From: Gammaproteobacteria bacterium
GTDB taxonomy: Bacteria > Pseudomonadota > Gammaproteobacteria > Burkholderiales > Burkholderiaceae_C
DNA: 39,603 nucleotides
NCBI GenBank assembly: GCA_018820395.1
Contig: JAHJOG010000068.1
Location: 1 to 39,603, forward strand
Direction of reading: 5' to 3'
Below are positions 1 to 8,985 of this stretch, in pieces (the first letter of the stretch is position 1; each line of letters begins with the position of its first letter). The notes under the pieces were generated by a model that was not told where the DNA came from, did not search any database, and saw only the letters and a program-made list of their open reading frames with translations. A program made the translations under genes and the position numbers.

Positions 1-617
1 AGCACGGGTTCGCCCGAACCATGGCGTGGCAACTCGCCGACTCGGGCACCGTCGAGTCTGGTGATGGCTGCACGGTGGCGCTTTCGCTGCGCGACACCGA
101 GGCCACGCGTGCGATCTGGCCGCACGCTTTCGCCGCGCGCCTCACGGTGAAGCTTGCCCCCCGGTCGCTGCACATCGCACTCGACATCGAGAACACCGGT
201 GATGGCCCCCTGTCCTTCACGGCTGCGCTTCACACGTATCTGCGCGTGGCCGACATCGCCGCTGCTGCGCTTCAGGGCCTCGCCGGTGCCCGCCGGTGGG
301 ATGCGGTGCGAGATGTCCACGAAAATGATGCGGCGCCCGAACTGCGCTTCGGCGCCGAATTCGATTGCGTCTATCAGGCCGCCGCCACGTCCTTGCGGCT
401 CGTTCAGCCCACGGGCGCGATGGAGATATCCCAAAGCGCAAATTGCACGGAGACCGTGGTCTGGAATCCCGGCCCTGTCCTGAGCGCAAGCCTGGCGGAT
501 CTTCCCGATGACGGATGGCGCCACATGGTGTGCGTCGAAGCGGCACGCATCGACGAACCCGTGCTGCTGGCCCCAGGTGCATCCTGGCAAGGCTGGCAGC
601 GTCTCATCGCGTCCTGA
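1..617 (+). CDS. D-hexose-6-phosphate mutarotase (aldose 1-epimerase family), 5' truncated
   Basis: The reading frame is open to the left edge of the window, so the N-terminus is missing. Just inside the edge the frame reads HGFAR followed by T-M-x-W, the motif of YeaD-type hexose-6-phosphate mutarotases that carries the active-site histidine. The remaining roughly 204 residues match the C-terminal two thirds of the family: the ETVVWNPGP stretch, then a C-terminal VCVEAA segment and the closing P-G-x-x-W region. By family knowledge the enzyme interconverts alpha and beta anomers of glucose-6-phosphate in the cytoplasm. hisF starts 17 bases after its stop, so the two may share a transcript, although no metabolic link to histidine synthesis is obvious. 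The family call is firm; substrate preference is inferred. Confidence 0.85.
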   Translation, partial: HGFARTMAWQLADSGTVESGDGCTVALSLRDTEATRAIWPHAFAARLTVKLAPRSLHIALDIENTGDGPLSFTAALHTYLRVADIAAAALQGLAGARRWDAVRDVHENDAAPELRFGAEFDCVYQAAATSLRLVQPTGAMEISQSANCTETVVWNPGPVLSASLADLPDDGWRHMVCVEAARIDEPVLLAPGASWQGWQRLIAS

Positions 618-634
618 ACGGCGGTCTTCTTCCC

Positions 635-1414
635 ATGCTTGCCAAGCGAATCATTCCTTGCCTCGACGTCACCGGCGGCCGCGTCGTCAAGGGCGTGAAC
701 TTTCTCGAGTTACGTGACGCCGGCGATCCGGTCGAAATCGCCGCGCGCTACAACGCCCAGGGGGCGGACGAACTGACCTTCCTGGACATCACCGCGACGA
801 GCGATGCCCGCGATCTCATTCTCCCGATCATCGAAGCCGTGGCTTCGGAGGTCTTCATTCCCCTGACCGTGGGCGGCGGCGTCAGGACCGTCGAGGACGT
901 GCGCCGGCTGCTCAACGCCGGTGCGGACAAGACGAGCTTCAATTCGGCAGCGATCGCGAACCCGCAGGTCATCGAGGCCGCTTCCGGAAAATACGGCGCG
1001 CAATGCATCGTCGTCGCCATCGATGCCAAGCGCCGGACGCCCGAAGAAGCCCAGGCGCGGGGCGCCGGGTGGGATGTCTACAGCCATGGGGGCCGCAAGA
1101 ACACCGGCATCGACGCCGTGAAATGGGCGATCGACATGGCGCGCCGCGGCGCCGGTGAGATTCTGCTCACCAGCATGGACCGGGACGGCACGCGCAGCGG
1201 CTTCGATCTGGAGCTCACACGCGCCGTGAGCGACGCGGTCGAAGTGCCGGTCATCGCTTCCGGCGGGGTGGGCAGCCTCGACGACCTTGCAGACGGCATT
1301 CGGCTGGGCGGCGCGGACGCGGTGCTGGCGGCGAGCATCTTTCACTATGGGCAGCACACCGTGGCCGAGGCCAAGGCGCGCATGGCCGAGCGCGGAATCC
1401 CCGTGCGGCTCTGA
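635..1414 (+). CDS. hisF: Imidazole glycerol phosphate synthase, cyclase subunit HisF
   Basis: HisF is the (beta/alpha)8-barrel cyclase that joins with the glutaminase HisH to convert PRFAR plus ammonia into imidazole-glycerol phosphate and AICAR. The predicted 259-residue protein begins [12 protein letters not shown], the standard HisF N-terminus. The two catalytic aspartates are seen at D11 (PCLDV) and D130 (VVAIDAK), and the phosphate-binding loops TVGGGVR and IASGGVG are intact. The frame is open upstream, but the ATG at this position matches the family start and the usual 252-260 residue length. hisI starts 27 bases downstream and hisE follows, so the last steps of the pathway are grouped; hisH and hisA are expected to the left of the window. 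Confidence 0.97.
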   Translation: MLAKRIIPCLDVTGGRVVKGVNFLELRDAGDPVEIAARYNAQGADELTFLDITATSDARDLILPIIEAVASEVFIPLTVGGGVRTVEDVRRLLNAGADKTSFNSAAIANPQVIEAASGKYGAQCIVVAIDAKRRTPEEAQARGAGWDVYSHGGRKNTGIDAVKWAIDMARRGAGEILLTSMDRDGTRSGFDLELTRAVSDAVEVPVIASGGVGSLDDLADGIRLGGADAVLAASIFHYGQHTVAEAKARMAERGIPVRL

Positions 1415-1441
1415 GCTGGCGGATTCGCGCACAATGCGCTC

Positions 1442-1849
1442 ATGAACTGGCTCGATGAAGTGAAATGGGACGCCAATGGCCTCGTGCCGGTGATCGCCCA
1501 GGAGCAGGGTAGCAACGACGTGCTCATGTTTGCGTGGATGAATCGCGAGGCCCTTGCCAAGACAGCCGAGACCGGGCGCGCCGTCTATTTCAGCCGCTCG
1601 CGCGGCAAGCTGTGGTTCAAGGGCGAAGAGTCCGGCCACGTCCAGACCGTGCACGGCATCCGCATCGACTGCGACAACGACGTCCTGCTGCTCAAGGTGA
1701 CCCAGCAGGGCCACGACCCGGGCATTGCATGCCACACGGGGCGTCACAGCTGTTTTTTCAGCCGCTACGAAGATGGGAAGTGGCTCGTGACCGAGCCGGT
1801 CTTGAAAGATCCCGCTTCGATCTATACATCGTCCCATGGCCACAGTTGA
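1442..1849 (+). CDS. hisI: Phosphoribosyl-AMP cyclohydrolase HisI
   Basis: This enzyme opens the adenine ring of phosphoribosyl-AMP in the third step of histidine synthesis. The 135-residue protein has the family signatures: [12 protein letters not shown] near residues 51-62, the metal-binding D76-x-D78-x-D80 run with C77, and the zinc cysteines C97 and C104 within ACHTGRHSC. It is a stand-alone HisI, not the HisIE fusion of enterobacteria. The ATG has no purine-rich ribosome binding site in front. Its last 14 bases overlap the start of hisE in another frame, which suggests translational coupling. Confidence 0.96.
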   Translation: MNWLDEVKWDANGLVPVIAQEQGSNDVLMFAWMNREALAKTAETGRAVYFSRSRGKLWFKGEESGHVQTVHGIRIDCDNDVLLLKVTQQGHDPGIACHTGRHSCFFSRYEDGKWLVTEPVLKDPASIYTSSHGHS

Positions 1850-2231
1850 CTCGACGCTCCAACTAGAAGGTGCGCTTGCGCGCCTTGCTGCTGTCATAGA
1901 GAGCCGGCTGCCCGATCGCGGAGGCGACCCCGAGTCGAGCTACGTGGCACGACTGCTCCACAAGGGGCCAGAAGCGTTCCTCAAGAAGATCGGGGAAGAA
2001 GCCACCGAAGTGGTCATGGCCGCCAAGGACGCCGACCACGGCGGCGACCGAACGAAGGTGGTGAACGAAATGGCCGATCTGTGGTTCCATTGCATGGTGG
2101 CGCTGGCGCACTATGGGTGGCGTCCCCAAGATGTGGTGGCCGAGCTCGAACGTCGCGCCGGCACCAGCGGCATCGAGGAAAAGGCGCTGCGCAAGGCGCA
2201 GGCCCGCGAGGGCAGCGGGACTGGTGCTTAG
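1836..2231 (+). CDS. hisE: Phosphoribosyl-ATP pyrophosphatase HisE
   Basis: HisE hydrolyses phosphoribosyl-ATP to phosphoribosyl-AMP, the step before HisI. The 131-residue all-alpha protein belongs to the MazG/HisE superfamily. The visible signature is [15 protein letters not shown] followed by NEMADLWFH, which supply the acidic metal-binding residues E-E-x-x-E and E-x-x-D. The ATG lies inside the end of hisI, so the two are probably translationally coupled. The C-terminus ([13 protein letters not shown]) resembles the common REEKARRK ending of the family. Confidence 0.95.
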   Translation: MATVDSTLQLEGALARLAAVIESRLPDRGGDPESSYVARLLHKGPEAFLKKIGEEATEVVMAAKDADHGGDRTKVVNEMADLWFHCMVALAHYGWRPQDVVAELERRAGTSGIEEKALRKAQAREGSGTGA

Positions 2232-2268
2232 AGAAGCCGCCGATGCAACCAAGAACTGAGAGGACATC

Positions 2269-2658
2269 ATGACCAACGACATCGTGACCGTGGAACCCGA
2301 CGATTCGCTCAAGACGTGGGGCTGGGTCAGTTATGTGCTGCATCTGATCGTGGCCGTGGCGGCCGTGCTGCCCGGCGCACAGGCGTCCATCGCGCTGCTG
2401 CTGCTTGCTCTGGTGATCGATCTCGTCAAGCGCCAGGATGCGGAAGGCACTTGGCAAGCGTCGCACTTCAGTTGGCGGATCCGCTCCGTGTTGTGGGCCG
2501 GTGTGCTCTACATCGTGACTTCGTGGCTCTGGTTGCTGTTTTTGGTGCCAGGGTGGATCGCGTGGGGTCTGATTTCGCTCTGGTTCCTCTATCGCATCGT
2601 CAAGGGCATGGTCCGCATGAGCGCGGGCCGTTCGATGGAGCCCGCCCATGGCGTCTGA
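2269..2658 (+). CDS. Small DUF4870-like integral membrane protein
   Basis: This predicted 129-residue protein has an N-terminal cytosolic stretch, a hydrophobic segment near residues 20-50, a central loop with W-x-x-S-H-F-x-W-R, and further hydrophobic segments near residues 73-110. The W-x-x-x-H-F-x-W-R-x-R pattern between membrane helices is typical of the DUF4870/Tic20-like families. The function of these proteins in bacteria is not established. A good ribosome binding site (GAGAGGA) precedes the ATG. The 3' end overlaps the HIT-family gene by 11 bases, so it is co-translated with hinT and lies between the his and tat genes. Confidence 0.75.
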   Translation: MTNDIVTVEPDDSLKTWGWVSYVLHLIVAVAAVLPGAQASIALLLLALVIDLVKRQDAEGTWQASHFSWRIRSVLWAGVLYIVTSWLWLLFLVPGWIAWGLISLWFLYRIVKGMVRMSAGRSMEPAHGV

Positions 2659-3019
2659 ACGCGCGACGGATCCAGATTGCATCTTCTGCAAGATCGTCGA
2701 AGGAAAGATCCCTTCGCGGAAGGTCTTCGAAGACGACGACCTGATCGCATTCCACGACATCGCCCCGTGGGCACCGGTCCATTTCATGATCGTGCCGAAG
2801 CGACATATCCCCTCCATGGCTCAGGTAACGTCCGATGATGCGGCCCTGCTGGGCAAGATCATGACGCTCGCACCCAAGCTGGCACTCGAGCAGGGCTGTC
2901 GCCCTTATCCCGAAGGCGGCTACAGGATCGTGGTGAACACGGGCGCCGAAGGGGGCCAGGAAGTGCAGCATCTCCATGTTCATGTCATGGGTGGCCCGCG
3001 GCCCTGGCTCAAGGGGTGA
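2648..3019 (+). CDS. hinT: HIT-family purine nucleoside phosphoramidase (HinT)
   Basis: This is a histidine-triad protein that by family knowledge hydrolyses AMP-lysine or AMP-amide type phosphoramidates in the cytoplasm. The 123-residue protein opens with the C-I-F-C-K-I motif of the HinT group (C11 and C14, a possible zinc site). It contains IPS-x-K-V-F-E-D-D and ends with the triad H108-L-H110-V-H112-V followed by MGG and a C-terminal PRPW. The start lies inside the preceding membrane-protein gene. The position immediately before tatABC is a conserved arrangement in betaproteobacteria. Confidence 0.95.
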   Translation: MASERATDPDCIFCKIVEGKIPSRKVFEDDDLIAFHDIAPWAPVHFMIVPKRHIPSMAQVTSDDAALLGKIMTLAPKLALEQGCRPYPEGGYRIVVNTGAEGGQEVQHLHVHVMGGPRPWLKG

Positions 3020-3054
3020 TTTCAGATCAGCGCGGTGCGTGCGCGCGCGGCGAC

Positions 3055-3060
3055 TAAAAT
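3055..3060 (+). promoter_or_regulatory. Candidate -10 element upstream of tatA
   Basis: The sequence CTAAAAT lies 26 bases before the tatA ATG in the hinT-tatA gap. It resembles the GCTAAAAT boxes found before the tRNA-Thr gene and secA in this window. No convincing -35 hexamer is present at 16-18 bases, so this is a weak call. Confidence 0.3.
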
Positions 3061-3085
3061 TGCAGACATTCTTCAGGAGTAATCC

Positions 3086-3325
3086 ATGGGTTCTTTTTCC
3101 ATCTGGCACTGGTTGATCGTGCTGCTCGTCGTCGTGATGATTTTCGGCACCAAGAAACTCCGCAACATGGGTTCAGACCTCGGTGGTGCAGTGAAGGGAT
3201 TCAAGGACGGAATGAAAGACGGTTCGTCCGACGACGTGCCGCCGGCGGCACCCAATCCACAGGTGACCGGCCACTCGGCCGCAGACAAGTCGACCATCGA
3301 CGTCGAAGCGCGCCAGAAGTCCTGA
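3086..3325 (+). CDS. tatA: Sec-independent protein translocase subunit TatA
   Basis: TatA oligomerises to form the passage for folded proteins carrying twin-arginine signals. The 79-residue protein has one N-terminal membrane helix ([15 protein letters not shown]), the F-G hinge, and an amphipathic helix starting [17 protein letters not shown], followed by a polar, probably unstructured tail. A clear ribosome binding site (AGGAG) sits seven bases before the ATG. tatB and tatC follow on the same strand. The F-G-T-K-K-L-R and G-x-D-L-G-x-A-x-x-x-F signature separates it from TatB. Confidence 0.96.
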   Translation: MGSFSIWHWLIVLLVVVMIFGTKKLRNMGSDLGGAVKGFKDGMKDGSSDDVPPAAPNPQVTGHSAADKSTIDVEARQKS

Positions 3326-3338
3326 TGCCAGATCTCGC

Positions 3339-3797
3339 GTGATCGATCTCGGAATCTCGAAGCTTGCGCTGATCGGCGCCGTGGCGCTGATCGTGATCGG
3401 GCCTGAAAAGCTGCCCCGTGTCGCGCGAACGGTCGGCACCTTGCTTGGCAAGGCGCAGCGCTACGTCAACGACGTCAAGGCCGAGGTCAACCGGTCGATG
3501 GATCTCGACGAACTGCGCAAGATGAAGGACACCGTGCACGAGGCGGCCCGCGATGTCGAGCAAAGTATTCACGCGGGCGCAAGCGACTTCGAAAAGCAGT
3601 TCTCGGAAAGCGGCCAAACCCTTTCGGATCTGGCCGAGCCGGAGCCGACCTTTCCTGAATACAAACATCCGCGCAAGAACTGGCGGCTCAAGCAAGGCGC
3701 CACGCCGCAATGGTACAAGGCGCGCAACGGCGTCCGTACCAAAGCGCTCTCAGGCGCTGCGCGCGTGGCGCGCTTCCGGCCGCACAAGATCAACTAG
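3339..3797 (+). CDS. tatB: Sec-independent protein translocase subunit TatB
   Basis: TatB forms the signal-peptide receptor with TatC. The 152-residue protein begins M-I-D-L-G with a membrane helix ([18 protein letters not shown]) and the E-K-L-P hinge, followed by a long charged amphipathic region. It uses a GTG start: an ATG 15 bases upstream is in frame but hits a stop after five codons, and the GTG reproduces the family N-terminus. It starts 13 bases after tatA. The basic C-terminus ([10 protein letters not shown]) is typical of betaproteobacterial TatB. Confidence 0.94.
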   Translation: MIDLGISKLALIGAVALIVIGPEKLPRVARTVGTLLGKAQRYVNDVKAEVNRSMDLDELRKMKDTVHEAARDVEQSIHAGASDFEKQFSESGQTLSDLAEPEPTFPEYKHPRKNWRLKQGATPQWYKARNGVRTKALSGAARVARFRPHKIN

Positions 3798-3860
3798 CCG
3801 CAATGCCGGTGTCGCCCGCGCGAGCGCGCGTTCAATCTCTTTCGACCGCAGCGTCAACCC

Positions 3861-4661
3861 ATGGCCGACATCCCGGATAAGAACAAAGAAGACGACGAAC
3901 TCGCCGGCACCGAGCAGCCATTCGTTCAGCACCTGATGGAGTTGCGCGACCGGCTGCTGTACTGCGTCTACGGCCTGGCGATCGCCGGCATTCTGCTGTC
4001 GTTCTGGCCGGGCCCGAGCGGCCTGATCGACCTGATCGCAGTGCCGATCCGCGCGCACATGCCGCACGACGCCAAACTGATCGCGGTGGGCGTGTTCTCA
4101 CCCTTCTTCGTGCCGCTCAAAGTGCTCGCGATGACGGCGGTACTGCTCGCGCTGCCGTGGCTGATGTACCAACTGTGGATGTTCGTCGCGCCTGGGCTCT
4201 ACAGCCACGAAAAGAAGTTTGCGTTGCCCTTGATCTTCTTCGGCAGCCTGTTGGCGTACGCGGGCATCGCGTTCGTGCAGTTCTTCGTGCTCGACAAGAT
4301 GTTCGGCTTCATCCAGCGGTTCACGCCGGCGTCCGTGGCGGCAACGCCGGACATCGCTTCCTACGTCGAAGCCATCCTGTCTCTGTACATTGCCTTCGGC
4401 GTGGCGTTCCAGGTGCCGATCGTGGTCATGTTGCTGGTCAAATTCGAAATGGTCACCGTCGAAAAGCTTCGGTCGTTTCGCGGTTATTTCATCGTCGTGG
4501 CGTTCGTCGTCGCAGCTGTGCTGACGCCACCCGACGTGATCTCGCAACTCTCACTGGCGATTCCGATGTGCCTGCTCTACGAGGTGGGCATTCTGGGTGC
4601 GCGTTATTTCTCAAGGCACAGCAAGGCACCCGAGGAAAGTACCGATACCGCGCCGCCTTGA
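3861..4661 (+). CDS. tatC: Sec-independent protein translocase subunit TatC
   Basis: TatC is the multispanning core of the twin-arginine receptor complex. The 266-residue protein has the conserved N-terminal Q-x-F-x-x-H-L-x-E-L-R-x-R block (QPFVQHLMELRDR), a P-F region (VFSPFFVPLKV), several hydrophobic segments consistent with six helices, and the conserved F-G-x-A-F-Q-x-P motif (FGVAFQVPIVV). It also shows the R-x-Y-F-I-V-x-A-F-x-x-A-A-x-L-T-P-P-D block typical of the fourth and fifth helices. It closes the tatABC operon and faces the DegS-like gene tail to tail. Possible substrates in this window are the Rieske protein and the lytic transglycosylase near 35.6 kb. Confidence 0.97.
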   Translation: MADIPDKNKEDDELAGTEQPFVQHLMELRDRLLYCVYGLAIAGILLSFWPGPSGLIDLIAVPIRAHMPHDAKLIAVGVFSPFFVPLKVLAMTAVLLALPWLMYQLWMFVAPGLYSHEKKFALPLIFFGSLLAYAGIAFVQFFVLDKMFGFIQRFTPASVAATPDIASYVEAILSLYIAFGVAFQVPIVVMLLVKFEMVTVEKLRSFRGYFIVVAFVVAAVLTPPDVISQLSLAIPMCLLYEVGILGARYFSRHSKAPEESTDTAPP

Positions 4662-4670
4662 GGGCGCGGT
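4647..4670. terminator. GC-rich hairpin between converging tatC and degS-like genes
   Basis: ACCGCGCC at 4647-4654 is perfectly complementary to GGCGCGGT at 4663-4670, with an eight-base loop containing the tatC stop codon. It sits in the 17-base gap of a convergent pair, where a bidirectional terminator would be useful. There is no T-run on either side, so intrinsic termination is uncertain. Confidence 0.35.
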
Positions 4671-4678
4671 CGTCGCTG

Positions 4679-5839
<1,161 letters not shown>

Positions 5840-5870
5840 GGGCAAGGAGGGAGGCAGAACGAATCGTCGA

Positions 5871-5898
5871 TTGTCGCCGAGCGCCAGGCTGAGACAAT
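5871..5898 (+). promoter_or_regulatory. Candidate promoter for the nif3-like gene, possibly leaderless
   Basis: TTGTCG (5871-5876) and GACAAT (5893-5898) are separated by 16 bases. The -10 box ends six bases before the ATG, so transcription would start at or within a base or two of the start codon, and there is no ribosome binding site. Both hexamers are imperfect. Confidence 0.35.
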
Positions 5899-5904
5899 CG
5901 GACG

Positions 5905-6678
5905 ATGAGCACGACCCGTCACGAATTGCTGCACGCTTTCGATCTGTTGCTCGGCCCGGAGCGTTTCAAGGACTACGGCCCGAACGGCCTGCAGGTCGAG
6001 GGCCGCACCAAGGTGCGCAAGATCGTCTCGGGCGTCACTGCCAGCCGCGCCTTGATCGAGGCGGCGATCCGCGCCGACGCGGACGCGATCTTCGTGCACC
6101 ACGGCTTGTTCTGGCGCGGCCAGGATGCACGGATCGTCGGTTGGATGAAACAGCGCCTGGGTCTGTTGCTGGGCGACGATGTGAACCTGTTCGCCTACCA
6201 TCTACCGCTCGACGCGCATCCGGAACTGGGCAACAACGCGCAGCTTGGCCTGAAGCTTGGCTTTGCGGCGCATGCCGGCTCGGCCGGCCGCTTCGGCGAG
6301 CAGGAACTCGGCTTTCTCGGCGCTCGCACCGACGGGGGGAGCTATCCGGATGCGAAGGCGCTTGCTGCGCATGCTGAACAGGTGCTCGGCAGGCCCGTGA
6401 CACTGGTCGAGACCCCGTCCCGCGCAATCAAGAACGTGGCGTGGTGCACCGGCGGGGCGCAGGGTTACTTCGAGGCCGCGATCGCCGCAGGCGCAGATGC
6501 TTTCATCACGGGAGAGATCTCGGAGCCCCAGGCGCACTACGCACGTGAGACAGGCGTGGCTTACCTGGCTTGCGGACACCATGCCACCGAGCGCTACGGC
6601 GCGCCCGCGGTGGCGGCGCACGTGGCTGCGCAACTCGGACTGCAGCACGAGTTCATCGACATCGACAATCCGGCGTGA
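5905..6678 (+). CDS. Nif3-like dinuclear metal centre protein
   Basis: The 257-residue protein belongs to the Nif3/YbgI (GTP cyclohydrolase I type 2-like) family, hexameric proteins with a two-metal site of unsettled function. The family blocks are present: DYGPNGLQVEG near residues 23-33, FVHHGLFW with H65 and H66, FAYHLPLDAH with H99, D103 and H105, and the C-terminal CGHHATERYGAP that completes the metal site. It is divergent from the degS-like gene, and its TGA overlaps the GTG start of the pdxA-family gene, so those two are coupled. The family call is firm; no enzymatic role is claimed. Confidence 0.92.
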   Translation: MSTTRHELLHAFDLLLGPERFKDYGPNGLQVEGRTKVRKIVSGVTASRALIEAAIRADADAIFVHHGLFWRGQDARIVGWMKQRLGLLLGDDVNLFAYHLPLDAHPELGNNAQLGLKLGFAAHAGSAGRFGEQELGFLGARTDGGSYPDAKALAAHAEQVLGRPVTLVETPSRAIKNVAWCTGGAQGYFEAAIAAGADAFITGEISEPQAHYARETGVAYLACGHHATERYGAPAVAAHVAAQLGLQHEFIDIDNPA

Positions 6679-7742
6679 CCAACGATCTGCTTCCCATCGC
6701 CATCACACTCGGCGACCCTGCCGGCATCGGGCCGGAAATCATCGCCAAGGCATTTCGCGATGCGCCCGACGAGACGACCGCCTGCTTCGTCGCCGGTGAC
6801 GTCGGCACCGTTCGCCGCGCATGTCAGGCGCTGGCGACGGCAGGGCGCCCCGCGATGCCCGTGGCTGAAATAGACGCGCCGGCCGATGTGCTCCGGGTGC
6901 CGCCACGGTGCGTTCCCGTGCTGCAGGTCGTCGCACCGCCGGTGCTGCCGATCGCGGTCGGGCAGGTGAGTGCAGCGGCCGGGCGCATCGCGGCTGAATG
7001 CGTTCTATGGGCCGCCCGGTCCGCGCTCGCGGGCGAAGTGGCTGCCATCGTCACGGCCCCGCTGCACAAGGAGGCGCTGGCGGCCGCGGGCTATGCCTTT
7101 CCGGGGCACACCGAGCTGCTGCAGGCCGAGGCGGCCGCACACCTTTCGCTCGCGACCTCGGAGCTCCCGGTGCGCATGATGCTGGCCAACGACGAGTTGC
7201 GGACCGTGCTGGTCAGCATCCACATGTCCTTGCGTGACGCGATCGCAGCGGTCACTTTCGACAACGTGCTCCAGACGCTGCGCATTTCGCACCGGGCCCT
7301 TGGCGCGCTGCTCGGTCGCACTCCCAGACTCGGTGTGGCCGGCCTCAACCCGCACGCAGGCGAGGGAGGTCTTTTCGGGAGCGAAGAACGCGACATCATT
7401 GCACCCGCGATCGAAGCGGCGCGTTCCGAAGGCATCGATGCAGACGGACCGTACCCGCCCGACACGATCTTCATGCGGGCGCGCGGGGGATCGGGTCTGT
7501 CTGGCGGCTTTGATGCCGTCATTGCGATGTACCACGATCAGGGGCTGATTCCGGTCAAGTACCTCGGCGTCGAGAACGGCGTCAATGTCACGCTCGGGTT
7601 GCCGCTGGTGCGAACCAGCCCCGATCACGGCACGGCCTTTGATATCGCGGGGAGTGGGCGTGCGGACCCGGGCAGCTTGATTGCAGCCTTGCGCATGGCG
7701 CGCAAGCTGGCGACACCCGTTACGGCGCTCAGCTGCGCTTGA
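6675..7742 (+). CDS. pdxA: PdxA-family 4-hydroxythreonine-4-phosphate dehydrogenase
   Basis: PdxA oxidises 4-phosphohydroxy-L-threonine on the way to pyridoxal phosphate. The 355-residue product starts with [16 protein letters not shown] and carries the three metal-binding histidines at H183 (SIHMSLRD), H227 (LNPHAGEGG) and H287 (MYHDQG), plus the [17 protein letters not shown] block. The GTG start overlaps the upstream stop as GTGA and gives a normal N-terminus. The gene is not in the common surA-pdxA-ksgA setting, so it could be a second copy or a PdxA2-type phosphothreonate dehydrogenase. The last 14 bases overlap the end of mscL on the opposite strand. Confidence 0.82.
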   Translation: MTNDLLPIAITLGDPAGIGPEIIAKAFRDAPDETTACFVAGDVGTVRRACQALATAGRPAMPVAEIDAPADVLRVPPRCVPVLQVVAPPVLPIAVGQVSAAAGRIAAECVLWAARSALAGEVAAIVTAPLHKEALAAAGYAFPGHTELLQAEAAAHLSLATSELPVRMMLANDELRTVLVSIHMSLRDAIAAVTFDNVLQTLRISHRALGALLGRTPRLGVAGLNPHAGEGGLFGSEERDIIAPAIEAARSEGIDADGPYPPDTIFMRARGGSGLSGGFDAVIAMYHDQGLIPVKYLGVENGVNVTLGLPLVRTSPDHGTAFDIAGSGRADPGSLIAALRMARKLATPVTALSCA

Positions 7743-8160
7743 GGCTGTCGCGGATCTCGCGCAGGAGCGCGATGTCTTCGGGAGGCGGCGCGGGTGCCGC
7801 GGGCGCCGCTTCTTCGCGGCGGCGCAACTTGTTGACCTGCTTCACCATCATGAAAATGATGAAGGCCAGGATCACGAAATTCACGCCGATGGTGATGAAG
7901 TTCCCGTAGGCGAGTACCGGTACCCCGGCCTTCTTCAGATCCACCAGCGTGTTGGGAACGCCTGCAGGGATGGCGCCCATCACCAGGTAGAGGCTCGAGA
8001 AGTCGAGCTTGCCGAAGACCAGTCCGACGATCGGCATGATGATGTCGCCGACGAGCGAATCGACAATCTTGCCGAATGCGGCGCCGATGATCACGCCGAC
8101 TGCCAGGTCGATGACATTGCCCTTGACCGCAAATGCCTTGAATTCGCTGAGTGTGCTCAT
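7729..8160 (-). CDS. mscL: Large-conductance mechanosensitive channel MscL
   Basis: MscL is the pentameric inner-membrane pore that opens under osmotic downshock. The 143-residue protein has the N-terminal amphipathic helix ([22 protein letters not shown]) leading into the first membrane helix, then a periplasmic loop. The second helix ([20 protein letters not shown]) is followed by the charged bundle ([11 protein letters not shown]). An Ala-Pro-rich linker and the C-terminal helix [14 protein letters not shown] close the protein. The ATG chosen gives the family start; the frame is open further upstream. It converges with, and overlaps by 14 bases, the pdxA-family gene. Confidence 0.96.
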   Translation of the reverse strand: MSTLSEFKAFAVKGNVIDLAVGVIIGAAFGKIVDSLVGDIIMPIVGLVFGKLDFSSLYLVMGAIPAGVPNTLVDLKKAGVPVLAYGNFITIGVNFVILAFIIFMMVKQVNKLRRREEAAPAAPAPPPEDIALLREIRDSLKRS

Positions 8161-8283
8161 GATTCGCGCGGCGCCGAGAGCCGGCTTGGTTGTGGTTTGC
8201 GGCCGAGTATGCCCGCAGTGAAGCATCCAACGCAATGCGCCGATCGGTCGACGACCGGAGGGCAGACATCGCCGTGCTCGCTG

Positions 8284-8313
8284 TTGAAGTCGCCGTCGTC
8301 AGCCCGCTACAAT
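8284..8313 (+). promoter_or_regulatory. Sigma70-type promoter for petABC
   Basis: TTGAAG (8284-8289) and TACAAT (8308-8313) are 18 bases apart, preceding petA by about 43 bases. The box is within GCTACAAT, similar to the other -10 regions in this window. The mscL-petA gap of 195 bases contains no gene. Confidence 0.6.
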
Positions 8314-8355
8314 CTTCGGTTGACCCTGCTCCAGCGACGTATTTTGAGGATCCCC

Positions 8356-8973
8356 ATGAGTGACATCCCCGTCGGCCGCAAGCCGATCGACAGCAGCAAA
8401 CGGACGTGGATGATCGCATCCGGTTGTGCCGGCGTGGTAGGTGGCGTTGGCGTCGCCGTCCCTTTCGTGAGCACATTCGAGCCTTCAGAGAAGGCCAAAG
8501 CGGCGGGTGCCCCGGTCGAGGTCGACATCGCCGGCATCGAGCCTGGCCAGAAGCTCACGGTCGAATGGCGCGGCAAGCCGGTCTGGATCCTGAAGCGGAC
8601 GTCCGCACAAGTCGCCGAGCTTCCCAAGCTCGATCCGCAACTCGCAGACCCGGAGTCCAAACGCAACCCTGACGAGTTCACGCCCGAGTACGCGCGCAAC
8701 GAACATCGCTCCATCAAGCCGGAGATTCTGGTGGTCGTGGGCATCTGTACGCATCTGGGATGCTCGCCCACCGACCGCTTGCAGGCGGGGCCTCAGCCTT
8801 CGCTGCCGGACGATTGGGAGGGCGGCTTTCTGTGCCCCTGCCATGGCTCGACCTTCGATCTTGCGGGGCGGGTCTTCAAGAACAAGCCTGCGCCGGACAA
8901 CCTTCCGGTGCCGCCGCACATGTACCTGTCCGACACGCGCCTCCTGATTGGCGACGACAAGCAGAAGGCCTAA
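8356..8973 (+). CDS. petA: Ubiquinol-cytochrome c reductase Rieske iron-sulfur subunit
   Basis: This is the 2Fe-2S subunit of the cytochrome bc1 complex, which takes the first electron from ubiquinol. The 205-residue protein has an N-terminal signal-anchor (residues 15-40) and the two cluster-binding boxes C131-T-H133-L-G-C136 and C160-P-C162-H163-G-S. The signal shows K15-R16 where the classical twin-arginine motif has R-R. Rieske proteins are Tat substrates in other bacteria, and tatABC lies about 5 kb upstream. The ATG after GAGGA (8346-8350) is chosen; the open frame upstream is not coding. petB follows after 12 bases. Confidence 0.96.
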   Translation: MSDIPVGRKPIDSSKRTWMIASGCAGVVGGVGVAVPFVSTFEPSEKAKAAGAPVEVDIAGIEPGQKLTVEWRGKPVWILKRTSAQVAELPKLDPQLADPESKRNPDEFTPEYARNEHRSIKPEILVVVGICTHLGCSPTDRLQAGPQPSLPDDWEGGFLCPCHGSTFDLAGRVFKNKPAPDNLPVPPHMYLSDTRLLIGDDKQKA

Positions 8974-8985
8974 GGACCCGAAGAC

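Noticed and set aside
710..1897. Long minus-strand open frame across hisF-hisI
   Set aside because: It is the antisense of two clear his genes; the translation has no family features and reflects high GC at third positions.
3814..3830. CGCGCGAGCGCGCG inverted repeat between tatB and tatC
   Set aside because: Short, no T-run, and inside the tat operon where a terminator is not expected; likely incidental GC-rich sequence.
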